NCBI GenBank assembly: GCA_963576475.1
Contig: OY754967.1
Location: 22,407,914-22,471,913 of the forward strand
DNA: 64,000 nucleotides
Reading direction: 5' to 3'
Source: Molanna angustata
Lineage: Eukaryota; Arthropoda; Insecta; Trichoptera; Molannidae
In this document: positions 53,041 through 63,715 of the stretch, one piece after another
Position numbering within the stretch: the first letter of the stretch is position 1
Layout of the letters: each line of letters starts with the position of its first letter
Program-made: the position numbers and the translations under genes
Notes under the pieces: model-generated
Databases searched by the model: none
Seen by the model: the letters and a program-made list of their open reading frames with translations, nothing else
What the model was told of the DNA's origin: nothing

Positions 53041-56000
53041 GTAATACAAATTTTTGATGAATTTCATTGGATTATGTAAAATATATTTAAAAATACACAA
53101 TTTATTGTACCTATACTGAGGGTAGAATTACGGAGTTATGGAAATATAAGAAAAATTTGAGGCCCCTTTTGCATTCTTCACGAATATTCTCTTATATTTT
53201 TCTTAAATACTCCCGTAGTAACCTTTACATCAATTACTTATATCAAATTCATCGCTTTTCGTAAAATATTGTTTCATTTTTTTATAAAGTATATTAAACA
53301 GAATAAAAACACATTTTAATATAAATAATATGATATAAATAATATATTTTTTATAATTGATATTTTTGGAGTTTACTTGTGGCACATTTTAAACAAATTT
53401 ATTCGTTAAAAATCTCTACTTGGATCAGTTTCAAAGCGACCACTTCTTCCTCAGTTGACCTGTAAATAAAATTATTGTAACGTGGTAGTGATGTTATCCA
53501 ATAATTAAAACAAATTAGTATGTTCTTAAATTTGTATTTATCAAATTTGTTCGTTTCGTTGTAGTATCAAAATTAAAAGTCCTTTACTCTTTTTCAATGT
53601 AGGTTTTTCATAAAAAATGGGTTTCAATTCAATTTTTCGAATTTACATTATAAACCAACAATATCTTCCAGAATCTTCATGAGTTCATGACGGTCGAAGA
53701 GTTGAGCTTTTACTTTGGAGCTTCGCACAGAAGTGAAGTTCCTGAATACCAAGTTATACATCTACCAGTTTTACTTCCCATTAGATCTCCTCAGGTATCT
53801 GGTACCCATGGTGACCAGTCTTTGGAAGAACTTGAACCAATTTCATATAAATTTGTTGCATTCGGCAGGTAACGTTTTGTTTATTATTTGAAGACAAATT
53901 ATAGCTACAAACAATATGTATTTTTAATTTATTAGCCTTTGTGGCAAGATTTATCGAAATAGAATGAAACTACTTATAAATACTTTAGAACAGCCTAGGG
54001 GCAGCAAGTCTGGTAAACCACATTAAATAGTAAATATATGTATATTTCTCCATATTTATGAAATTTCACAATTATAAGGGAATTCATTTCATGTTATGAA
54101 GTAGGTAAAATAATATTTTGCTGTTCTCTTTGAATTTATGAATCTGGCCCATCGTCTCAAAAGTCGTTCCACTGCTTTAGAGGATACTATAATTTACATT
54201 ATTATTATTCTCATTTGACATGAATTTTATACGTGTTCAATTAAGTTGAAAACAAAAAATGAATATGGGTTGTTTATATTTGAATTATTTGATTTTTAGG
54301 CCAGTAGATTTGAAACTAAAACTTAACAAAAATCTGGTGTCACCAAATTTCACATTATATAAGAGAGTAACAGAAGATGGAGAACCTGAAGAAATAAAAT
54401 TAGATGGCGAAGAAAACTGTCATTATTTACACGTAAATAGAGATTCAACGGCTTCGTTTTCAATATGCCAGAATCAAGTTATTGTACGTAATATTATTTT
54501 TTTTTATCATATAAAACCATGTACCAAAATTCCAAATAAAACTCTAATGTATATGTAAAAAGTACACTATAATAATTGTATTTTGATCTAAAACATAAAT
54601 TATAATATAAACATAAAAATTCCAATGGCTTTATTTTTGTTCACAACTGTGGCATTCAAAAGGCTACATGCCTAATAAAGTGCTTATTATAGGGACCTAC
54701 TATGAAATTAAGAGTAGATGATAATAAAGTGCTTATTATAGGAACCTACTATGAAATTAAGAGTAGATGATAATAAAACACTTATTGAATTGTTCTTAAC
54801 TGTTTATTCATATTGAAACTTCTTAATGTCAAATTACATTTTATATTCTAATAGAAGAAAGTTATTAAATATCATTTATTTTTGCACGAAGACCTACGAA
54901 GAGATGGCAGGACATAGTTGGACCTTTTCCATCCAGGATAATGCACCTTCACATACAGGTCAAATGACCTAATGCACGACGAAGAAGAAGAAAAAGAAGA
55001 CTTATCTTTGTAAAACAAAATATTCTATAAATACGTCAAGGAAATTATATTTTCAATGTTGAAAATAATATTTTGGTGCTAGCACATTTTTTTCACAATA
55101 GAAATCTCATACATTTTATTTTTTTTACTGACGTATATTAAATATATAATTATAATTTTAGCATGGACTCGTATTTTCCGAAAATTCCACACTGGAGATT
55201 CGTCCGTTGACTCGTCGTTTGAAATCTTTTGTCAAACTTCAGGAAGCTCTCGTTGAAGATTTAGGAGATAATATTGAAACATCTCCGAGTGGCGTGCCGC
55301 ACATAGTCAGAAGGGCTGTCTTGAATCCAAATATATTTACCAATGACTATCTACCATTCCCAGAGGATGCTATTAAATTTAGAGAATCACAAGATGACGT
55401 GGCACATCCTTACGAGGCAGACGAAGCTGAAAATAACGAAGAATATTATGATATTCCTATACGCCGAAGAAGAGCTCCAGCTAAATATATCGTGGAATTA
55501 GCCATGTTTTTTGATGAGGCTGGTTACAAAATATTTGCACCATATTTAAACCATGATGACAAAGAAATTAGAGATATGTTACTTGCCTATACTAATGGAG
55601 TAAGATATTGTATACCTATTATACATATGCTGTTATTTATAGATAGTTTTTTTGCAAGATCATTATAACGAATCAGGAGAAAGAAAATGATTTAAAGATA
55701 TATTATTTCTCTATTAATATATGTTCCTACAGAATTGTTTAAGTAAAATAAGCTTAAAAGGCTATAGTATATTTTGAAAAACTTTTCCCCAGTAGGTACC
55801 CCCAAAAGATACGCCATTGAGATAAAGAACACTTTATTTTAACATCTTTATTCTAATTTGAATTTGTTTAATACTTTTCTTGTAAAATTAGTTTTACTAA
55901 AATCCTTTTTTAGTGCATGTAACTAAAAAACTACAAAGCCTATGTAGTAGATTTTTACTTCAGTCTAAAGAGAATAGGAAAATCTACCGGCTGAGATTTT

Positions 56001-59000
56001 TACTATTTTAATATTTAATTACTTTTCTTGCGATTTAAAAAAACCTCTACATTTTACCTTTTTTTCACAAAAAAATATTGTATATCCACAGATTAGGTGA
56101 TTGATATACAATATTTTTTCGTGTTTCATACATTAGAAGTTAGTTTAGTGTGCATATTTGTGTACATCCGATCTCCCAGGGTATACAAGGGTCTTAATAT
56201 AATATTTAGTCTCTTGTTTAAAACTCTTTTTTTCATGTTCTTTATATTGACTTAATTGGACATTAAAACTGTTTCTGTATTAGGTACAGTTAGTATTTTA
56301 TGAAATCTTTCACCACATTGAGTCATCATAAAAAGTATTTATTTTATTTATTTAGGTACAAGCACTATACCATCACCCAAGTCTTGGTAGATCATTGGAG
56401 CTAACCTTAGTCAGATTGGATATAATGAAAAAGCAGCCGTCAGATCTTCCCCATTACAATGGCGAGAGAGGAGCATTACTGGATTCCTTCTGCTCCTATC
56501 AGAAGAATATCAATCCCCGAAAAGATTCAGATCCAAAGCATTGGGACATGGGGTTGTATATTTCAGGGTAAGGATACATTTTTTAAAAATATTCTTATGA
56601 CTATCAATTTTAAGTGAATGCTAAAATCAAACATAAACATCATATAAGCGTAGATAACATCATATAAGAGTTTTCTAAAACTAAAATGAACTTTTTTATT
56701 TATTAGTTGCATGTGACACATGAGACGCAACTGTCGATGATGATAGTATGTGTATAGTGTAAGAACACGTAATAATCAATGTACGTAAGTTATAAATAAA
56801 AATAAATAAACATACCAAACTATATAACATTTAGAGTCGCATTACGGGAGTTATTTAAGAAAAACATAAGAAAAAGTTGAGGTTTTGTAAGCAGTATTCT
56901 CGGGACCTCTATCTTTTTCTTATATTTTTCGCAAATAACTCCCATAATGTGCCCCTTAATCCAAATTATTTAAAATATTAAAATATTTTGCATTCCTATA
57001 CAAAACACGAATGTCAGGATAGGATATTATGGAGTACAGTCCTTTTTTTCTTTTCGCGAATAGGTAAACAGCTTGATGTTATGCATGTATGTATGCAGAT
57101 TAAAAATCAAACTATAATAGAGCTAAGAAAATTTTGAAATTTTGGTATTGCTATAAGATTTATGTTTTTGATAGAAAATTAAATGATCTAGTTTGGGTGC
57201 TTCGGCGTTTTTCTATATTAAAAAATGGAAATAAATGCACTTAAACACATGAATTTGTCATAAAAAAATGTTTTCTTAGTAAAAAGTTTGATAAAACTCT
57301 TAAACCGATCCATTAAAACAATTTTGAGAAATTGTATTTGTTTATGTGTATACAAATGTTCAGCGTTATATTATTAATAATTATTGAGATATGTAGAAAG
57401 GTAAAATAAAAAAAATGAAAGCCTAAAATGTTCTGATGCTTTGCGCTAGGTGCATCAAGCGGATAAAAAGTTATAAGGGGACACACACGTAAAAATTTCT
57501 ACTCCGAATTCTGAGTTCATTCATATAGCCTCTGAATTGGTGTTTTTTGACTTTAATTTTGGAAAAAAAACTTACAAAAAATCCACTATTCCATACAAAT
57601 CTTTTGTATGGAATAGTAGATCTCTTGTATGAACATGAATACTGTCGATTTATTGAGAGAAACAAATTCTTTTGAACAAATCGACAGTTGTATAGGAAAA
57701 ATTATTTTTATAAAGTGATAAAATTCTCTACATATTATCTAATAAGTCAAGTTAAAGAAGATTAATACTCGATGGATATTAGTATCAAAATAGTTTAAAG
57801 TCCTACATATTAATTTAGAGAAAGATGTATTTCAAATAAGAAGGATATCAAACGAATAATAATCTATAGATAGTATTTAATGTGTAAATTTGGATTCTTA
57901 ACTCACCAACGGAACATATTATTTGTCTTTAAACATGATGAACTGGATAAACTAATAGTTTTGTGTTTCCACTCCATTCATAGAAAAGACATGTTTGTTT
58001 TGTATTATTTGTAAAGGGACGATGTTGCTTCCGTTAGCTAGTTTTAGATAGTATGTATAATGTATATTGACATATGTAAATAGTAGCACTTAGGTATGTT
58101 CCATCCATGTGTAATGTTTATTTTTGTTTAAATGCACCTACCTATTATTCTGTAAAATGACAAGACTTTTTTATGGTTGGATTATACGAATGGCTTCAGT
58201 GGTTTTCAACTATCAGTAAAAAATGTCTTTTTTGAAAAATCTGTACGAATCAATAAATTTACTTTCATAATATCTACTAATGTGAACACGAAGAGTAAAG
58301 GATGTTGGTTAAAGTTAATGTTTAGTAAATACCTACAAAAAATACAGTCAATTCTGACAACTTAGTGATATTAATTAGATTTGGAAGGAACACACGACGC
58401 GATGGCAGGAAACAGGAAGTACAGTCATGCAGGTACAGGCGATAGAGAATAAGTAGTATGACTACAACTCAACTCTACAGAATAACTGTTTCTTCTTTTA
58501 TCGACTCTATAAACGCATATTTGTGACAATTTTTTAATTACCTTTTTCAGTTTGGATTTCTACGCTATAGAGAATGGTAGAAAGAGCGGTGTGACCATGG
58601 GTTTAGCTACTGTAGGTGGAGTATGCTTGGATGAATATGCATGTGTTATAGCAGAATTGGGAACTACGAATGTCTTCGGGAAACCATATCCTTCTGCAGG
58701 ATTTACGTCAGTCTACATCTTGGCCCACGAAATAGGACATAAGTATGAGATTCTTTTACAAAAAAAAAAACCGTTTGTAAATAGTATATTATGTACCTAC
58801 ATAATATGATAAATTTAATTTACTTTGTACGTTTATTTTTAGTCTTGGTATGCATCATGACAGCAGTGGTAATTCTTGTCCTAAAGAAGGATACATAATG
58901 TCTCCATCCAGAGGTACCTATGGAGAAACTATTTGGTCAACATGCAGTGCAGAAATCATGAATAATCTAGGGTGTGTATTAAGTTGTCACGTATTCGCAT

Positions 59001-62000
59001 TTTCAATTTATTCTTTGAGTGTTTGATATATCTTTTGTACTTAGTACTTTTCATATGGATGAGCAATATAATTCTCCAAGACCAATTGTTGAAAGTTTCA
59101 ATGACCAAAAGTCATGAAACCTAAATGTGTAAAAGTGTCTTGTGGAACATTTGGTCATGTTCTTGATCTTGCATTTCATCGTGATTTATTTATGATTTTA
59201 TTTTCTAATGACACTTCATTATTTATTTGTAAATAAATTAATTTTAATAATTTATTTATTTATTTTATTTATTTATTTTACATTTACGGCTTATAAGTCT
59301 ATTTAAAAAAACAACAAGTAGGTATACAATAATTTAAACTTGAAATTTTAAAATAAAAGCAAATTTAAAATAACATAATAATATCAATCATAATACACTA
59401 TACAATTATTAACTATACACTATAAAATGAGTATACAATGATATAAAATTGAAATTTTATAATAAAAGCAAATTTAAACAAATACAATAATATCAATCAT
59501 AATACACTATACAATGATTAACTATACACTATAAAATGAGTATACAATGATTAAAACTTGAAATTTAAAAATAAAAGCAAATTTAAACAAACACAATAAT
59601 ATCAATCATAATACACTATACAATGATTAACTATACACTATAAAATGAGTATACAGTGATTAAAAATGGAAATTTTAAAATAAAAGCAAATTTAAACAAA
59701 TACAATAATATCAGATTTTAATTATCTCAATAGAGATGAAGTTGGAATATTTACTGTAGGAGAACCGGGAAATCAAGGCACCTACAGGGCTTACGACCTG
59801 TCATCGGCTGGTTTACGTGATCGCTTTATGCGCTTGCGCAACGTTCACCAATTATGTTTTTTTAATGAGATCCCTATCAATTCAATTTTTGAAAGTTCTA
59901 TATATTGCAATACTGAAATTCTTTTCGCTTGAAAATAAGGATTTTTACTACAGCCATCTATGTGTGAAATTATGAACAACATTCTTATTACGATGACAGG
60001 TCGTAAGCCCTGTAGGTGCCTTGATTTCCCGGTTCTCCTACAGTAAATATTCCAACTTCGTCTCTATTGAGATAATTAAAAATCTGTTAAAAAATATCTT
60101 TGACTCCCGACAGGGAAAAAATCCAATGTTTGCGCATATGCAATAGTAAAAATATTCGACTAGAATAATATCAATCATAATACACAATACAATGATTAAC
60201 TAGGTATACATATGCAATAAGTATATAATGATTAAAACTTGAAATTATAAAATAAAATAATAATATTTATATATGTACAACGTATCCCGAAAATTCAACG
60301 TTGTGACAAAATGTATAATAATTGACTCTTTCAAAATATTTGATTAAACTTTAATTCATTTTAGTTGTTATTTAAAATTGATGTGATATTTGAGCTCTTT
60401 ACCTTCATAATACACAAAGATACTTCAAAACGTGATTTTTCAGTAAATTTGCTATAATTTTATATTTATGCTTATAAAATGGTATTTGATGATTCAAATT
60501 CATAGATCATATAAGTGCCTTCTGGACAAGCCCGGTGCAACTGGCAAAGAGCTGGATCATGGGGTATACAAAGATGTTCCTGGACAGCGGTGGAGTGCTA
60601 AGAGGCAATGCGAGGTCCTCCTGAGAGATAGAGACGCTGGAGTTAGCTTAGCTGGAGGCAGCCTCGAGGATATTTGTTCACAACTGGAGTGCAGGACTCC
60701 TCACAGAAGTGGATATTATCATGCGGGACCGGCCCTTGAAGGAACTGACTGCGGGAAGGGAAAGGTAAATAACATATTTCTGTTATTAATTTTTAAATTT
60801 AAAACATACTGTTTTTCGCCTACATTATTAATTATATTTAAACAGTAAGACCATTTCGCTTGGGGTAGCTTTTTCAACCGTTGCAATAATGTTTTTGCAA
60901 TAGTAAAAAAAACTTAAAATAAAAAAAGTAAAAACTAAAACAAGTTTCTGGCTTTTAATGAAAAGTTTTTATTAATGTTTCGGTAGAGTTCTTGATTTGT
61001 CAACCTGCAATTTATTTTTATGGGGGTGTCGTGTTATTTTAATTATCTAAATTGCTTATTGCCAATTATTGTTTTGTTATTAATAAATAATCATTAAGTT
61101 TTGTGGAAAATATATATTAAAATAATGTTAATTCTGAAATACAAAATAAAATTCAATGTTTATTATTAATTAAATAATATAAAATCATGTTACTATCAAC
61201 CGGATAGAGTAAATATATATATGCAAAAATAGAGGAAAAAATTACAAGTAGTAAAACATGTTATAAAAATGAAAAAAAATACATACACGCACACACTTCT
61301 AGCAGAAAACTGGAGTACAAATCTACACCAAGCGCGACAGAAGTTTATTAATTTATAGTGTTGAGAGTATTAATTTGCAAAAAAATATAACTACATATGT
61401 ACTTTGGTGTAGCTTGCGGCCTCCCAGGTCTTCATAAAAAAATGCTTTACCTTAATTTATTACGAAATTGTTTTAGTGGTGTCAGGGTGGATCATGCGAA
61501 AAGATGTATAAAAAAAAACCGAGTGTGGTACAAGGAGGATGGAGCGAGTGGCGTACCGAAGCTTGCAGGTCTGGATGTATTTTGAAAGGAAAAGGATCAC
61601 TAGGACGTTCCAGGACATGCGACAATCCTAAGCCAGTCAATACAGACGAGGGATGCGAAGGACTATCATATCAGGTCAACTTGTGCAATGACAAGAAGGT
61701 AGGAAATTAAAAATCATTATTTCTATTAAATTAAATATTTTGTACAAAATTTTACATTGATTTGTTAAAAACAATTAAGTAAATAACACGTGTCTGGAGC
61801 ATAAATCAATAACTCGACGTTAAACTATATATGACATCAAAAAGAGAAACAGTGGAAAAAGAGAATTACGAGAGGCAGTGGGAAAAGAGGATTTAAAAAA
61901 TTAGAATTCGTGGGAAAAAGAGAATGAGTAAAATTGTTTTTTATACTCAAGGTAACAGTCAAAATTATTCAAATGGAAAAATTTGAACTAAGTAATTCGT

Positions 62001-63063
62001 CAATAGTATGTATGTAGGTACATAACCTTTTGCCCAATTGGTTTCAAATTATCATGAAAATTTAAAAGTACCTACACCGTACTATAATAGCACTAGTACA
62101 TTTGCACCAAAATGAAATATTGACAATAGATTTTGATCATACATCCATTTAATGTACAAGTGATGGAATTGAGATATATTTTTCAAACTAAATTGAGATT
62201 TTATATATTTAAATATATATCCGATTTCTAGATATGTTCAAAAAAGAAGAGAATTTCAGTAGATGACTATGCCACAAAGAGGTGCAAGGAATTTAGTAAA
62301 TTGATCTCAGATTTGGATCCCAATGGTCCGGGACTTCAGGCTCCTCACGAAGATTGTAAGTAGAAAATATCAATATAAATTGTATACGATTCGCTGCGTT
62401 AGGTACACCATTTTTCTAGACATTAAAATAATGTATAAATAAAATGGAAAAACATTATTCATAAAAAGGTATGCACTTCTTATTGTAGAGCGTGGAGCCA
62501 AAATAGAAAAATAATGCGATAAATTCTGCCAATTTTGTAAGATAGTAGTACATATTATTTAGACAAGTATTTGTGTTGGCAATTCAAAAATGAGCCTTCA
62601 CCACAACTGATGCTTGGTTTAGCTCTACCTTCCTCTCGGATTTGAGGGGTGCCACACCAGAAATGATGGTTCTGTAGCTGAAAGTTCGTCGCGTGTGACA
62701 AGTTACCGTCGAGCGAGGCATTAAGGCGTCTGCCCTGATCAGGTAAGAATCGAAGGGGGCACCGACCTGTTGTTCAGAATCTGAAGATGTGGCTGTGGCC
62801 ACCCCCAACTTCACTGACTAGGCCCCTATGGCCGCAACATAATTTACAGCCTAACGAACTCCTATATATTTAATGTTGATTTTACAGCCCGACTCTGGAT
62901 GGGGTGCGCCATATTCTGCAAACGCACCGACACAGGTAGTTTCTATACTCCTCGGATCGACCTCAATGATCTTGGAGTAGATCCATACTTCCCCGATGGA
63001 ACGTGGTGTCATAATGATGGCAAGGAACACTTCTATTGTCTGCAGCATCATTGTTTACCAGAG
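52957..63063 (+). CDS. Secreted ADAMTS metalloprotease (11 exons, 3' end outside window)
   Basis: Exons: 52957-53040, 53672-53868, 54300-54483, 55162-55599, 56356-56568, 58551-58742, 58843-58971, 60506-60764, 61477-61698, 62232-62355, 62888-63063; all introns GT-AG with agreeing phases. Order: signal peptide, propeptide, furin site RRRR (residues 256-259), zinc metalloprotease with HEIGHN/LGMHHD and Met-turn 'IMSPSRG', disintegrin-like, TSP1 and Cys-rich regions. ADAMTS enzymes act in the extracellular matrix. The last donor (GAG|gttggt) shows the gene continues beyond 64000. Exon 5 contains an apparent one-base frameshift: phases before and after fit only if a slip occurs inside it. Which ADAMTS subfamily this is was not determined. 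Confidence 0.88.
53115..53225. mobile_element. Small palindromic MITE (family P), copy 1
   Basis: 'attacggagttatggaaata', 'taagaaaaatttgagg' pair with 'cttatatttttcttaaatac' and 'tcccgtagtaa'. It is a relative of 56828-56957. ADAMTS intron 1. Confidence 0.55.
53672..55599 (+). CDS. ADAMTS exons 2-4: propeptide and start of protease domain
   Basis: Exon 2 has 'EELSFYFGASHRSEVPEYQV', exon 3 'LKLKLNKNLVSPNFTLYKR' and exon 4 'ENSTLEIRPLTRRLKSF', in the expected pattern of the ADAMTS/reprolysin propeptide. Exon 4 has an acidic patch ('EADEAENNEEYYDIP') directly before the furin-type RRRR. It then enters the catalytic domain at 'KYIVELAMFFDEAGYKIF'. The exon 4 donor is GGA|gtaaga. A 49-bp tandem duplication and a LINE relic lie in intron 3. 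Confidence 0.82.
54674..54771. repeat. 49-bp tandem duplication
   Basis: Two nearly identical 49-bp units containing 'tgcttattatagggacctac' and 'gaaattaagagtagatga'. They differ at one or two positions, so the duplication is recent. ADAMTS intron 3. Confidence 0.85.
54880..55000 (+). pseudogene. Tiny LINE C-terminal relic
   Basis: The frame around 'RRPTKRWQDIVG' resembles the 'GRP..RW.DDI' ending of RTE-like LINE proteins. It is followed by 'cacgacgaagaagaagaaaa', a simple-repeat tail. Weak. Confidence 0.4.
55757..56075 (+). repeat. Dispersed repeat family 7, copy 3
   Basis: Collinear with 23668-24050 ('ttttccccagtaggtacccc', 'gagataaagaacactttatt', 'ctatgtagtagatttttact'). A small hairpin follows at 56076-56110 ('aatattgtatatc' against 'gatatacaatatt'). 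ADAMTS intron 4. Confidence 0.6.
56356..56568 (+). CDS. ADAMTS exon 5: protease core with apparent +1 frameshift
   Basis: Reads 'VQALYHHPSLGRSLELTLV', 'PSDLPHYNGERGALLDSF' and 'CSYQKNINPR' in the frame set by exon 4. Conservation then jumps to 'DSDPKHWDMGLYIS' in the next frame, which is the one that fits exon 6. The slip maps to the run 'ccccgaaaaag' at about 56515-56525, where one base too many (C or A) is present. Read as is, translation would stop early in exon 6, before the HExxH site. Either a base-calling error or a real loss-of-function allele. Confidence 0.8.
56700..57690 (+). mobile_element. TIR DNA transposon, family 2 copy D
   Basis: Left end 'tagttgcatgtgacacatga' and empty-site text 'gatgatagtatg'. 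The body has 'aatgtcaggataggatatta', 'ctagtttgggtgcttcggcg' and 'ggggacacacacg', with a right piece 'gaacaaatcgacagttg'. A small palindromic MITE (56828-56957) is nested in its left part. ADAMTS intron 5. Confidence 0.7.
56828..56957. mobile_element. Small palindromic MITE (family P), copy 2
   Basis: Arms 'gcattacgggagttatttaa' and 'aaataactcccataatgtgc', with inner 'acataagaaaaagttgaggt' against 'gacctctatctttttcttat'. About 130 bp, nested in a family-2 element. Confidence 0.65.
58551..58971 (+). CDS. ADAMTS exons 6-7: zinc-binding active site
   Basis: Exon 6 reads 'GVTMGLATVGGVCLDEYAC', 'VFGKPYPSAGFTSVYILAHE' and 'IGH'. The intron splits the codon after HEIGH, and exon 7 resumes 'NLGMHHDSSGNSCPKEGYIM'. 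The complete HExxHxxGxxHD zinc site and the Met-turn are intact, as is the Cys pattern. The exon 7 donor is GG|gtgtgt. Confidence 0.9.
59240..60260. repeat. 109-bp tandem satellite in ADAMTS intron 7
   Basis: The marker 'gtatac' recurs at 59322, 59431, 59540 and 59649, an exact 109-bp period, with units of 'ataataccactatacaatga'-like and 'aaataaaagcaaatttaaac' sequence. The fourth unit is split by a hairpin element at 59714-60163, and a diverged continuation runs to about 60260. A preceding (attt)n tract lies at 59240-59280. Confidence 0.85.
59714..60163. mobile_element. Hairpin element (family H), copy inserted in satellite
   Basis: 450 bp. Arms 'tctcaatagagatgaagttg', 'aggcacctacagggcttacg' and 'cgtaagccctgtaggtgcct', 'aacttcgtctctattgagat' enclose a unique 170-bp loop. 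After them comes the family tail 'cccgacagggaaaaaatcca'. It is flanked by the direct repeat 'aataatatca' (59704-59713 and 60164-60173). Uninterrupted satellite units have a single copy of this string followed by 'atcataatac', so it is a genuine insertion. Confidence 0.78.
60506..60764 (+). CDS. ADAMTS exon 8: disintegrin-like domain
   Basis: 'SYKCLLDKPG', 'VPGQRWSAKRQCEVLLRDRD', 'DICSQLECRTPHRSGYYHAG' and 'PALEGTDCGKGK'. The Cys spacing and 'PALEGTxCG' are diagnostic of the ADAMTS disintegrin-like module. The acceptor 'aattcatag' at 60497-60505 was selected because it restores the split Gly codon from exon 7. Confidence 0.88.
61477..61698 (+). CDS. ADAMTS exon 9: central TSP1 repeat
   Basis: Opens 'WCQGGSCEKM' (end of the disintegrin-like module), then 'GGWSEWRTEACRSGC' with the W-x2-W core. 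'GRSRTCDNPKP' and 'CEGLSYQVNLCNDKK' complete a six-Cys TSP type-1 repeat. The lysine-rich inter-module segment 'KMYKKKPS' is unusual. Confidence 0.88.
62232..63063 (+). CDS. ADAMTS exons 10-11: Cys-rich region
   Basis: 'ISVDDYATKRCKEFSKLISD' (exon 10) and 'LWMGCAIFCKRTDTGSFYTP', 'DGTWCHNDGKEHFYCLQHHC' (exon 11). The pattern of paired Cys and 'DGTWC' is that of the ADAMTS cysteine-rich domain. The intron between them ends in a GC-richer repeat that reaches the acceptor. Confidence 0.82.
62583..62850. repeat. GC-richer element abutting the exon 11 acceptor
   Basis: A sharply bounded block with base composition unlike the adjoining intron ('ccacaactgatgcttggttt', 'cacgtg'-free, 'ggcattaaggcgtctgccct', 'ggccacccccaacttcactg'). 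It ends about 35 bp before the exon. A 76-codon minus-strand ORF covers it. It probably derives from a transposon, but no second copy is in the window. Confidence 0.4.
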
Positions 63064-63399
63064 GTTGGTAAATCTTTTTTTTATTTTATTATTGTATCAA
63101 TATTAATAATTATCCTATTGAATAATGCATGGAGTTTTCACTGGTCCACTAATAAAGCAATGTACATCTGTTTTATAAATTGTGTAGACTGTATAACTCT
63201 CTATCGACCAATAAAAATAAAATAAAATGCCAGAAAATGTACGATGGAAAAATAAATAGTAATACAAATGAAATTTAGTTCAATAAGACCAAAAGAACAA
63301 AACAAATTCAAATTGAAAGTTTGAAAGAGAGAATTTAAGAAAATTAGAAGCTTTTGCCTCAAACCTGATACTTATTTTTTACATTAAGTTTTGCGAAAT

Positions 63400-63715
63400 T
63401 ATTTATTTATTTATTGATAAACGGCACAAAATGCCTTTTTTACATACATAGATAAAACACATATTGATGATAAAAAAATAAAGAAAAAAAACAATTAGGT
63501 AAACACTTAAACCTAAACAGTAAGACAATAATAAAAAAAACAAAAGATGTAAGCAAACATAAAAAAGATATACATATCGACTCAAAATAAACCAAAACAG
63601 TAAATTAAAAAATAAAAAAAACAGTAAAATCAAAAATAAAAAACAGTAAATTAAAAAATAAAAAAAACAGTAAAATCAAAAATAAAAAACAGTAAATTCA
63701 AAAATAAAAAAAACA
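63400..63715. repeat. A-rich tandem repeats at window end
   Basis: (attt)n at 63400-63415 is followed by 'gataaacggcacaaaatgcc'. From 63595, tandem 23/46-bp units of the type 'acagtaaaatcaaaaataaa' are present. They lie in the intron after ADAMTS exon 11. Confidence 0.75.

Noticed and set aside
58177..58365. 62-codon ORF in ADAMTS intron 5
   Set aside because: No motif, AT-driven composition, and not needed for phase continuity between exons 5 and 6.
62584..62814. 76-codon minus-strand ORF
   Set aside because: It looks peptide-like ('VTCHTRRTFSYRTIISG') but has no recognised domain and falls in a repeat-like block; reported as a repeat instead of a gene.
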